Origin: JBFXAF01 sp050178915 | Lineage (GTDB): Bacteria > Pseudomonadota > Alphaproteobacteria > Rhizobiales > Rhizobiaceae | NCBI GenBank assembly: GCA_050178915.1 | Contig: JBFXFO010000162.1 | Span: 1-8,577 of the forward strand | Length of the DNA: 8,577 nucleotides | Direction of reading: 5' to 3' | Shown: positions 1-6,667 of the stretch, piece by piece | Layout of the letters: each line of letters starts with the position of its first letter | Numbering within the stretch: position 1 is the first letter of the stretch | Notes under the pieces: model-generated | Told to the model about the DNA's origin: nothing | Database searches by the model: none | Seen by the model: the letters and a program-made list of their open reading frames with translations, nothing else | Made by a program: the position numbers and the translations under genes

Positions 1-249
1 CTCGAATCGAACTCGATGATTGTGCTGTTCAGCCACATCCGCAGTGGCAAATGGTCTTCGATCATGCCGCTCAACCTCGCGGAAACATTCGGTTTTTCCG
101 AGCCGGTGCGGGCCATTCCCATCGTCGGGCCCGACGCCAGCCACACGGTCGGACTTGTGGCGGCGCAGCGCGATCCGCACACACCGCTGGTTTCGGCGTT
201 TCTGGAAGAGGCGATAGGGCTGGCGAGCGATTTCCGCCCGCAGGGCTGA
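1..249 (+). CDS. LysR-type transcriptional regulator, C-terminal end (partial, probable FdsR)
   Basis: This is the last 82 codons of a gene that begins outside the window; it is open from base 1 and ends at TGA 247-249. The readable part fits the effector-binding domain of LysR-type regulators: a stretch on bases 88-138 (FSEPVRAIPIVGP) leads into SHTVGLVAAQRDPHTPLVSAFL, and the terminal pattern VGLV-x3-R-x2-TP-x3-AFL is typical of the last strand and helix of that domain. The DNA-binding helix-turn-helix is not visible. It runs in the same direction as the formate dehydrogenase genes and stops 136 bases before fdsG, so it is probably the formate-responsive activator FdsR of that operon. The family assignment is fairly firm; the FdsR identity rests on position and is inference. 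Confidence 0.75.
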   Translation, partial: LESNSMIVLFSHIRSGKWSSIMPLNLAETFGFSEPVRAIPIVGPDASHTVGLVAAQRDPHTPLVSAFLEEAIGLASDFRPQG

Positions 250-274
250 ATTAAGCCCTTCCGCAAGAGCCCGC

Positions 275-295
275 TCGATAGAAGATTCCTATCGA
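275..295. promoter_or_regulatory. Putative LysR-type operator (T-N11-A dyad) upstream of fdsG
   Basis: Perfect 7-bp inverted repeat, TCGATAG at 275-281 and CTATCGA at 289-295, separated by 7 bases. T279 and A291 are spaced exactly T-N11-A, the hallmark of LysR-family recognition sites. It lies about 90 bases before the fdsG start and directly after a LysR-family gene, where an activator site would be expected. Binding by the adjacent regulator is inferred. A weaker second dyad (ATCGGC 303-308, GCCGAT 322-327) follows and could be an accessory site or lie in the promoter. Confidence 0.55.
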
Positions 296-370
296 ACCAC
301 GGATCGGCTTTATTGATTTTCGCCGATTTCTCTGGCTTTGAAAGGACTTAGCCGGGCGAGTATCCGGTGC

Positions 371-379
371 AAGGGAGGG
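371..379 (+). promoter_or_regulatory. Ribosome binding site deciding the fdsG start
   Basis: AAGGGAGGG at 371-379 sits 6 bases before ATG 386. It decides between that ATG and an in-frame TTG at 338, which would add 16 residues (beginning MKGLSRAS) that do not look like the family and has no comparably placed Shine-Dalgarno sequence. Confidence 0.7.
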
Positions 380-385
380 CGCTGC

Positions 386-865
386 ATGTCGTTGCAGCCG
401 CAAGGTACCAAGATAGCCGAGCGTGCGGCGGCGATCATCGAGGAATTCAAGAGCCTCGAAGGTCCGCTGTTGCCGATCCTGCACGAGATGCAGCACGAGT
501 TCGGCTATGTACCGACCGAAACGCTTCCCGCGATCGCTCGCGCGCTGAACATCTCCAACGCCGAAGTTCACGGCGTCGTCACCTTCTACCACGACTACCG
601 CAAGGAACCGGCGGGGCGGCACGTGCTGAAAATCTGCCAGGCGGAGGCCTGCCAGTCGATGGGCTCCGACCGGATCGCCGCGATGGTGCAGCAGGCGCTC
701 GGCATCGGCTTCCACGAGACGTCGAAGGACGGCTCGGTGACGCTGGAGCCGATCTACTGCCTCGGGCTTTGCGCCTGCGCGCCGTCGGCGATGCTCGACG
801 GTGAGGTGCTGGGCCGCGTCGATCAGGACACAATCGACGAGATCGTCGAGGCGGTGCGCAAATGA
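386..865 (+). CDS. fdsG: NAD-dependent formate dehydrogenase gamma subunit FdsG (NuoE-like)
   Basis: The 159-residue product is the small electron-transfer subunit of the soluble FdsABG formate dehydrogenase, homologous to NuoE of complex I. After an N-terminal helical part (about residues 10-75, with HEFGYVP and HGVVTFYHDY) comes a thioredoxin-like [2Fe-2S] domain. Its four ligands are visible: C84 and C89 (C-x4-C in KICQAEACQ) and C125 and C129 (C-x3-C in YCLGLC). Length is normal for the family. The start is ATG 386, supported by the Shine-Dalgarno at 371-379. Its stop overlaps the fdsB start by four bases (ATGA, 862-865), indicating translational coupling. It is the first gene of the operon, so the LysR-type dyad at 275-295 probably controls it. 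The protein is cytoplasmic; its exact electron route within the complex is known from the family, not from this sequence. Confidence 0.95.
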   Translation: MSLQPQGTKIAERAAAIIEEFKSLEGPLLPILHEMQHEFGYVPTETLPAIARALNISNAEVHGVVTFYHDYRKEPAGRHVLKICQAEACQSMGSDRIAAMVQQALGIGFHETSKDGSVTLEPIYCLGLCACAPSAMLDGEVLGRVDQDTIDEIVEAVRK

Positions 866-2418
866 GCGCGCGGATCTTCGTTCCCGGCGATTCCGGCGCG
901 CTGTCGCTCGGCGCCGACAAGGTCGCGAAGGCTATCGCGAAAGAACTCGAGGCGCGCGGCATCTACGCGCAGATCGTGCGCAACGGTTCGCGCGGCGCAT
1001 TCTTCCTGGAGCCGATGGTTGAAGTCGAGACGGCTGCCGGCCGTGTCGCCTACGGACCTGTCAGGGCGAAGGATGTCGCCTCGCTGTTCGAAGCCGATTT
1101 CCTCACGGGCGGCCAGCACGCGCTGTCGCTCGGCCAGGCGGACGACCTTCCCTTCTTCGCGAAACAGACGCGACTGACCTTCGCGCGCTGCGGCATCACC
1201 GATCCGCTGTCGCTTGACGAATACGAAGCGCATGGCGGGCTCGCCGGTCTCAAGCGCGCGGTTGCGATGACGCCGGCCGAGATCGTCAGCCAGGTGACCG
1301 AGAGCGGCCTGCGCGGGCGCGGTGGCGCCGGCTTCCCGACCGGCATCAAGTGGAAGACGGTCATGGATACGGCCGCCGACCGCAAATACATCGTCTGCAA
1401 CGCCGACGAGGGCGACAGCGCCACTTTCGCCGACCGCATGATCATGGAGGGCGACCCCTTCGTGCTCATCGAGGGCATGGCGATTGCCGGCATCGCGACC
1501 GGCGCCACCAAGGGTTTTGTCTATATCCGCTCCGAATACCCGCACGCGATCCGCACCATGCGGCGCGCGGTCGAGCTGGCGCACCAGCGTGGCGTGCTTG
1601 GCCTGACCGTTCTGGGTTCGCCCAACGCCTTCGACATCGAGATCCGCATGGGCGCAGGGGCCTATGTCTGCGGCGAGGAAACCTCGCTGCTGAATTCGCT
1701 GGAGGGCAAGCGCGGCGTGGTGCGCGCCAAGCCGCCGCTGCCGGCCATCCAGGGTCTGTTCGGCAAGCCGACGGTGATCAACAACGTGATCAGCCTCGCA
1801 TCCGTGCCGGTGATCATGGACAAGGGTGCACAGCACTACAGAGATTTCGGCATGGGCCGCTCGCGCGGCACGATCCCGATCCAGATCGCCGGCAATGTGA
1901 AGCATGGCGGGCTGTTCGAGGCTGCGTTCGGCATGACGCTCGGCGAGATCGTCGAAGGCATCGGCGGCGGCACGGCCAGCGGCCGGCCGGTGAAGGCGGT
2001 GCAGGTGGGCGGACCGCTCGGCGCCTATTTCCCGCCGGCGATGTTCGACACGCCGTTCGACTATGAGGAATTCGCCAAGCGCGACGGCCTGATCGGCCAT
2101 GCCGGAATCACCGTGTTCGACGAGACGTCGGACATGCTGAAGATGGCGCGCTTTGCGATGGAGTTCTGCGCCATCGAAAGTTGCGGCAAGTGCACGCCGT
2201 GCCGCATCGGCTCGACGCGCGGCATGGAGACGATCGACAAGATCGCTGACGGCATCGAGCCGCAGAAGAATCTCGAACTCGTCACCGACCTCTGCAACAC
2301 CATGAAGTTCGGATCGCTTTGCGCACTGGGCGGCTTCACGCCGTACCCGGTGATGAGCGCGATCAAACATTTCCCCGACGATTTTGCGCCGCGCAGCGTG
2401 GCCGAGGCGGCGGAATGA
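862..2418 (+). CDS. fdsB: NAD-dependent formate dehydrogenase beta subunit FdsB (NuoF-like, FMN/NAD-binding)
   Basis: The 518-residue product is the diaphorase subunit, which transfers electrons from the Fe-S chain through FMN to NAD+. Residues 1 to about 100 form a thioredoxin-like extension related to NuoE but without cysteines (the first Cys is C110), as in other FdsB proteins. The NuoF-like part follows. The FMN-binding glycine-rich motif RGRGGAGFPTG is at 151-161, with CNADEGD at 179-185. GAGAYVCGEET at 264-274, followed by EGKRG, is the nucleotide-binding signature. The C-terminal [4Fe-4S] ligands are C441, C444 and C447 (ESCGKCTPCR) with C487 as the fourth. No ligand is missing and the length is normal. 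The gene overlaps fdsG by four bases and is followed by fdsA after 37 bases. Cytoplasmic. Confidence 0.96.
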   Translation: MSARIFVPGDSGALSLGADKVAKAIAKELEARGIYAQIVRNGSRGAFFLEPMVEVETAAGRVAYGPVRAKDVASLFEADFLTGGQHALSLGQADDLPFFAKQTRLTFARCGITDPLSLDEYEAHGGLAGLKRAVAMTPAEIVSQVTESGLRGRGGAGFPTGIKWKTVMDTAADRKYIVCNADEGDSATFADRMIMEGDPFVLIEGMAIAGIATGATKGFVYIRSEYPHAIRTMRRAVELAHQRGVLGLTVLGSPNAFDIEIRMGAGAYVCGEETSLLNSLEGKRGVVRAKPPLPAIQGLFGKPTVINNVISLASVPVIMDKGAQHYRDFGMGRSRGTIPIQIAGNVKHGGLFEAAFGMTLGEIVEGIGGGTASGRPVKAVQVGGPLGAYFPPAMFDTPFDYEEFAKRDGLIGHAGITVFDETSDMLKMARFAMEFCAIESCGKCTPCRIGSTRGMETIDKIADGIEPQKNLELVTDLCNTMKFGSLCALGGFTPYPVMSAIKHFPDDFAPRSVAEAAE

Positions 2419-2455
2419 CCATGCACAACGCCCGTTGCTTCACAGGAGCCGTCTG

Positions 2456-5335
2456 ATGGGCCTGATCCACGAAATCGACTACGGCACGCCGGCCTCGAAA
2501 TCGGCCAAGCAGGTCACGCTGACGGTCGACGGCTTTGCGGTGACGGTGCCCGAGGGCACGTCGATCATGCGCGCCTCGATGGAAGCGGGTATCGAGATCC
2601 CGAAGCTGTGCGCCACCGACATGGTCGATGCATTCGGTTCCTGCCGGCTCTGTCTGGTGGAGATCGAGGGCCGCGCCGGCACGCCCTCCTCGTGCACCAC
2701 GCCGGTGATGCCGGGCATGGTGGTGAAGACGCAGACCGAGCGGCTGAAGACGCTGCGCAAGGGCGTCATGGAGCTGTACATCTCCGACCACCCCCTCGAC
2801 TGCCTGACCTGCGCCGCCAATGGCGACTGCGAGTTGCAGACGCAGGCCGGCGTCGTCGGCCTGCGCGACGTGCGCTACGGTTATGAGGGCGAGAACCACG
2901 TCTTCAAGAAGAATGACGGCGAGGCAAACTTCCGCTGGATGGCGAAGGACGAGTCGAACCCGTACTTCACCTACGACCCGGCCAAGTGCATCGTCTGCTC
3001 GCGCTGCGTACGCGCCTGCGAAGAGGTGCAGGGCACGTTTGCGCTGACCATCGAGGGTCGCGGCTTCGACTCGCGCGTTTCGCCGGGCATGCACCAGCCC
3101 TTCCTGGAATCGGAATGCGTGTCCTGCGGCGCCTGCGTGCAGGCCTGCCCGACCGCGACGCTGACCGAGAAGAGCGTGATCCAGATCGGCCAGCCCGAGC
3201 ACTCGATGGTGACGACCTGCGCCTATTGCGGCGTCGGCTGCTCGTTCAAGGCCGAGATGCGCGGCGACGAACTCGTGCGCATGGTGCCGTGGAAGGACGG
3301 CAAGGCCAATCGCGGCCATTCCTGCGTGAAGGGCCGTTTCGCCTACGGTTACGCCACCCACAAGGAGCGCATCCTCAACCCGATGATCCGCGAAAAGATC
3401 TCGGACCCGTGGAAGGAAGTGACCTGGGAAGAGGCGTTCTCCCACATCAACAAGGAATTCCGGCGCATCCAGTACCAGTATGGCCGCTCGGCCATCGGCG
3501 GCATCACCTCGTCGCGCTGCACGAACGAGGAAACCTATCTGGTGCAGAAGCTGATCCGCGCCGGCTTCGGCAACAACAACGTCGATACCTGCGCCCGCGT
3601 CTGCCACTCGCCGACGGGCTACGGCCTCGGCCAGACCTACGGCACCTCGGCCGGCACGCAGGATTTCGACTCGGTCGAAGAATCCGACGTCATCATGGTG
3701 ATCGGCGCCAACCCGTCGGCGGCGCACCCGGTGTTCGCCTCGCGCATGAAGAAGCGCATCCGCGCCGGCGCCAAGCTGATCGTGCTCGACCCGCGTCGCA
3801 CCGAGACGGTCGATTCCGTCCACGCCAAGGCCGATTTCCACCTGCCGCTGAAGCCGGGCACCAACGTCGCCGTGGTCACCGCGCTGGCGCATGTGATCGT
3901 CGAAGAAGGCCTGTTCGACGAAAAGTTCATCCGCGAGCGCTGCGACTGGTCGGAGTTCGAGGACTGGGCGTCTTTCGTCGCCGATCCGGCCCATTCGCCC
4001 GAGGCGACGGAAGCCTTCACCGGCGTGCCGGCCGAACTGGTGCGTGGCGCGGCGCGCCTCTATGCCACCGGCGGCAACGGCGCGATCTATTACGGCCTCG
4101 GCGTCACCGAGCACAGCCAGGGCTCGACCACGGTCATGGCGATCGCCAACCTCGCCATGGCGACGGGCAATGTCGGCCGCCGCGGCGTCGGCGTGAACCC
4201 GCTGCGCGGCCAGAACAACGTTCAGGGCTCGTGCGACATGGGCTCGTTCCCGCACGAACTGCCGGGCTACCGCCACGTGTCCGGCGACGCGGTGCGCGAC
4301 ATCTACGAGGCGCTGTGGGGCGTGAAGCTCGACAACGAGCCGGGCCTGCGCATCCCGAACATGCTCGACGCCGCCGTCGAGGGGACGTTCAAGGGCATCT
4401 ACATCCAGGGCGAGGACATCCTGCAGTCCGACCCGGATACCAAACACGTTTCGGCCGGCCTCGAAGCAATGGAATGCGTCGTCGTGCACGACCTCTTCCT
4501 GAACGAGACCGCCAATTACGCGCACGTCTTCCTGCCGGGCTCGACCTTCCTCGAAAAGGACGGGACCTTCACCAACGCCGAGCGCCGCATCAACCGCGTG
4601 CGCAAGGTGATGTCGCCGAAGAACGGTCTCGCCGACTGGGAAGTGACGCAGGAACTCGCCAAGGCCATGGGCCTGAACTGGAACTACACGCACCCGTCGC
4701 AGATCATGGACGAGATCGCGCAGACGACGCCGAGCTTCGCCTACGTCTCCTACGACAAGCTGGAGCGCGAGGGCTCGGTGCAGTGGCCGTGCAATGAAAA
4801 GGCACCGCACGGCACGCCGATCATGCATGTCGACGGCTTCGTGCGCGGCAAGGGCAAGTTCATCCGCACCGAGTATGTCGCCACGGACGAGAAGACGGGT
4901 CCGCGCTTCCCGCTGCTGCTTACCACCGGCCGTATCCTGTCGCAGTACAATGTCGGCGCGCAGACGCGTCGCACCGACAATGTGATGTGGCATTCGGAGG
5001 ACGTGCTGGAAATCCATCCGCACGACGCCGAGCAGCGCGGCATCCGGCATCGCGACTGGGTGCGGCTGCGCAGCCGCGCCGGCGAGACGACGCTGCGCGC
5101 CGACGTGACCGACAGGGTGTCGCCGGGCGTGGTGTACACGACCTTCCACCACCCCGACACGCAGGCCAACGTCATCACCACGGACTTCTCGGACTGGGCG
5201 ACCAACTGCCCCGAATACAAGGTGACGGCGGTGCAGATTTCGCCATCGAACGGACCGTCCGAATGGCAGGAGGAATACGAAGCGCTGGCCAAACGCAGCC
5301 GCCGCATCGAAGGGCGCCTGGAAGCGGCGGAGTAG
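2456..5335 (+). CDS. fdsA: NAD-dependent formate dehydrogenase alpha subunit FdsA (bis-MGD molybdenum catalytic subunit)
   Basis: This 959-residue protein oxidises formate to CO2 at a bis-MGD molybdenum centre. The N-terminus is NuoG-like: a [2Fe-2S] site C52, C63, C66, C80; a His-Cys3 [4Fe-4S] site H112, C116, C119, C125 (DHPLDCLTC); and a two-cluster ferredoxin module C178, C181, C184, C188 and C221, C224, C227, C231. The molybdopterin oxidoreductase part starts with the [4Fe-4S] set C255, C258, C262, C290. C383-H384 (CARVCHSPTG) is the Mo-ligand pair, with cysteine (TGC) instead of selenocysteine. R584 in NPLRGQNNVQG matches the active-site Arg. From memory of the Rhodobacter capsulatus enzyme these correspond to C386, H387 and R587. 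The dinucleotide-binding domain spans about 815-930. Start ATG 2456 is supported by AGGAG at 2444-2448; an in-frame extension to 2384 would run inside fdsB. Length is normal. Confidence 0.97.
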   Translation: MGLIHEIDYGTPASKSAKQVTLTVDGFAVTVPEGTSIMRASMEAGIEIPKLCATDMVDAFGSCRLCLVEIEGRAGTPSSCTTPVMPGMVVKTQTERLKTLRKGVMELYISDHPLDCLTCAANGDCELQTQAGVVGLRDVRYGYEGENHVFKKNDGEANFRWMAKDESNPYFTYDPAKCIVCSRCVRACEEVQGTFALTIEGRGFDSRVSPGMHQPFLESECVSCGACVQACPTATLTEKSVIQIGQPEHSMVTTCAYCGVGCSFKAEMRGDELVRMVPWKDGKANRGHSCVKGRFAYGYATHKERILNPMIREKISDPWKEVTWEEAFSHINKEFRRIQYQYGRSAIGGITSSRCTNEETYLVQKLIRAGFGNNNVDTCARVCHSPTGYGLGQTYGTSAGTQDFDSVEESDVIMVIGANPSAAHPVFASRMKKRIRAGAKLIVLDPRRTETVDSVHAKADFHLPLKPGTNVAVVTALAHVIVEEGLFDEKFIRERCDWSEFEDWASFVADPAHSPEATEAFTGVPAELVRGAARLYATGGNGAIYYGLGVTEHSQGSTTVMAIANLAMATGNVGRRGVGVNPLRGQNNVQGSCDMGSFPHELPGYRHVSGDAVRDIYEALWGVKLDNEPGLRIPNMLDAAVEGTFKGIYIQGEDILQSDPDTKHVSAGLEAMECVVVHDLFLNETANYAHVFLPGSTFLEKDGTFTNAERRINRVRKVMSPKNGLADWEVTQELAKAMGLNWNYTHPSQIMDEIAQTTPSFAYVSYDKLEREGSVQWPCNEKAPHGTPIMHVDGFVRGKGKFIRTEYVATDEKTGPRFPLLLTTGRILSQYNVGAQTRRTDNVMWHSEDVLEIHPHDAEQRGIRHRDWVRLRSRAGETTLRADVTDRVSPGVVYTTFHHPDTQANVITTDFSDWATNCPEYKVTAVQISPSNGPSEWQEEYEALAKRSRRIEGRLEAAE

Positions 5336-5388
5336 CGAAGTTCTTCCTGCCGGCACCGGGACTGACTATGCTCGACGTCCGTCTCTCT

Positions 5389-5394
5389 GGAGGA
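5389..5394 (+). promoter_or_regulatory. Ribosome binding site of the small cysteine-rich gene
   Basis: GGAGGA at 5389-5394, six bases before ATG 5401. This strong site favours 5401 over the in-frame ATG 5368, which would place twelve residues before an otherwise perfect signal peptide. It is one reason to regard this small reading frame as a real gene. Confidence 0.65.
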
Positions 5395-5400
5395 ACGCGC

Positions 5401-5814
5401 ATGCTGGGTCGATTTTTCGCCTGTCTCGTCTTTGCGTTTTCGGTGCTGTTCGGATCAACGGCGGCGTTTGCATGCCCGCCCGGTACCGTGTTCTCCGCCT
5501 ACAAGGGCAACGGCCTCTGCCTGTATGAGGGCCAGGGCCTGAAGACCGCCGCCTGGTGCTCGCAGAAATTCAGCGCGAGCTGCCCGTCCGGCTCGAAGCA
5601 GAAGAAGAAGGCCAGCGACAAGAACCATGTCTATTGCTGCCCGACGGAGATCGTTCCGAAGCAATGCGGCCTGAGCTGCGAACCGTTGAAGACGGCGATC
5701 AAGCCGAAGAGCGAGGCGAACCGGGTGCACTTCAACTGTATCCAGGGGTGCCTCGGCAACCCGTACTTCGCCTGCCCGGATGGCCGCATGATCCCCAACG
5801 GTGCAAGTTGCTAG
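5401..5814 (+). CDS. Exported cysteine-rich small protein of unknown function, inserted between fdsA and fdsC
   Basis: I do not recognise this 137-residue protein. It starts with a textbook Sec signal peptide: a short basic start (MLGR), a hydrophobic core to about residue 18, and a cleavage site after AFA (22-24), so the mature protein begins CPPG and should be periplasmic or secreted. F at -2 does not fit a standard lipobox. The mature part (about 113 residues) has 12 cysteines: 25, 40, 53, 61, 79, 80, 89, 93, 113, 117, 125 and 137. The even number suggests disulfides. Three CPxG motifs (25, 61, 125) and a twin C-x3-C arrangement (89/93 and 113/117) stand out; a lysine-rich stretch lies at 66-74. 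It starts 65 bases after fdsA and ends 31 bases before the likely fdsC start, in the operon direction. Base composition resembles its neighbours. A role in formate metabolism is not shown; it may simply be a passenger. That it is a gene is well supported by the signal peptide and Shine-Dalgarno; its function is unknown. Confidence 0.8.
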   Translation: MLGRFFACLVFAFSVLFGSTAAFACPPGTVFSAYKGNGLCLYEGQGLKTAAWCSQKFSASCPSGSKQKKKASDKNHVYCCPTEIVPKQCGLSCEPLKTAIKPKSEANRVHFNCIQGCLGNPYFACPDGRMIPNGASC

Positions 5815-5845
5815 GTGCTCCGACCTCGATACGCGTGCTTGCGGC

Positions 5846-6667
5846 GTGAAGACACCCGTCAGCCCCACGACGCGCCTCACCCGCCGTGCCTCCGGCACGG
5901 CGTCGGCGCCGCGCATGGTGCCGGAGGAAACGCCGGTGGCGCTCTCCTATGCCGGCACCACGCATGCGGTGATGATGGCGTCGCCCGCCGACCTCGACGA
6001 TTTCGCGCTCGGCTTCTCGCTGACGGAAGGCATCGTCGGGTCGCCTGAGGAAATCGAGAGCGTCGATGTCGAGGATCTCGGCACCGGCATCGATATCCAG
6101 ATCAGGCTCTTCGACAAGGCGAACACGCGCTTCCAGGCGCGCCGCAGAAGGCTTGCCGGTCCGGTCGGATGCGGGCTCTGCGGTATCGAGTCGATCGAGG
6201 AAGCGATGCGCTCGGTCGATGCGGTCGGCGATGCGACCCTGACGCTTTCTGCTGCCGACGTGGCGCAGGCGGTACGCCTGCTCTCCAGACAGCAGCCGCT
6301 GCACGCCGAAACCGGCGCAGTGCACGCGGCGGGGTTCTATGTTCCAGGCAAGGGCATCGTCGCAGCGCGCGAGGATGTCGGGCGCCACAACGCGCTGGAC
6401 AAGCTTGCTGGGGCGCTCGCCAAGGCCGGCATCGACGGCGCCAGCGGCGCGGTGGTCGTGACCAGCCGCGTATCGGTCGAAATGGTGCAGAAGACGGCAG
6501 CCATCGGCGCGGCGTTCATCCTCGCCGTATCGGCGCCAACGGCGCTCGCGATCCGCACGGCAGACGCCGCCGGCATGACCCTCGTCGCGCTGGTGCGCGG
6601 CGACGATTTCGACATCTTCACGCGGCCCGAGCGCGTGACCGAAGGAGCCACCCGCCATGTCGCATGA
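5846..6667 (+). CDS. fdsC: Formate dehydrogenase accessory sulfurtransferase FdsC (FdhD family)
   Basis: The 273-residue product belongs to the FdhD family, which moves sulfur from a cysteine desulfurase to the molybdenum cofactor and chaperones bis-MGD into formate dehydrogenase. Visible signatures are VPEETPVALSYAG (about 24-36), HAVMMASPADLDDFALGFSLTEGI (about 39-62), the CGLC pair C109/C112 matching the functional CxxC loop of FdhD, EDVGRHNALDKL (about 175-186) and VTSRVSVEMVQK. The start is uncertain. GTG 5846 gives a family-like length but has no clear Shine-Dalgarno; GTG 5801 would overlap the cysteine-rich gene; ATG 5915 would remove the usual N-terminal tail. Poor initiation signals suggest coupling to the upstream gene. 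The 3' end overlaps fdsD by 11 bases. The order fdsA-fdsC-fdsD is typical of fds operons except for the extra gene ahead of fdsC. Cytoplasmic. Confidence 0.93.
   Translation: MKTPVSPTTRLTRRASGTASAPRMVPEETPVALSYAGTTHAVMMASPADLDDFALGFSLTEGIVGSPEEIESVDVEDLGTGIDIQIRLFDKANTRFQARRRRLAGPVGCGLCGIESIEEAMRSVDAVGDATLTLSAADVAQAVRLLSRQQPLHAETGAVHAAGFYVPGKGIVAAREDVGRHNALDKLAGALAKAGIDGASGAVVVTSRVSVEMVQKTAAIGAAFILAVSAPTALAIRTADAAGMTLVALVRGDDFDIFTRPERVTEGATRHVA
5882..5902 (+). repeat. Perfect 9-bp hairpin at the beginning of fdsC
   Basis: CGCCGTGCC (5882-5890) and GGCACGGCG (5894-5902) are exact reverse complements around a TCC loop. It falls 36 bases into fdsC as annotated from GTG 5846, and 68 bases after the stop of the cysteine-rich gene. 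There is no T-run after it, so it is not a standard intrinsic terminator. It could slow ribosomes, stabilise an mRNA end or be chance in GC-rich DNA. Confidence 0.5.

Noticed and set aside
242..259. AGGGCT-GAATTA-AGCCCT inverted repeat over the regulator stop codon, as a terminator
   Set aside because: The stem is only 6 bp and is followed by CCGCAAG rather than a T-run, so I did not call a terminator.
823..2370. A 515-codon open frame on the minus strand opposite fdsB
   Set aside because: Same situation: low-complexity composition, no recognisable motif, and full overlap with a clearly functional NuoF-like gene.
3602..3607. Selenocysteine at the FdsA molybdenum ligand
   Set aside because: The codon is TGC (Cys383), not TGA, so this is the cysteine form of the enzyme.
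2363..5356. A 997-codon open frame on the minus strand opposite fdsA
   Set aside because: It mirrors fdsA codon by codon in GC-rich DNA, is dominated by R, A, H, V and D, shows no domain, and lies opposite a gene with all its catalytic residues. It is a shadow frame.
5344..5372. Possible own promoter for the cysteine-rich gene (TATGCT at 5367-5372)
   Set aside because: The -10 match is 4 of 6 and the matching -35 position (TTCCTG) agrees at only two bases, so it is not supportable.
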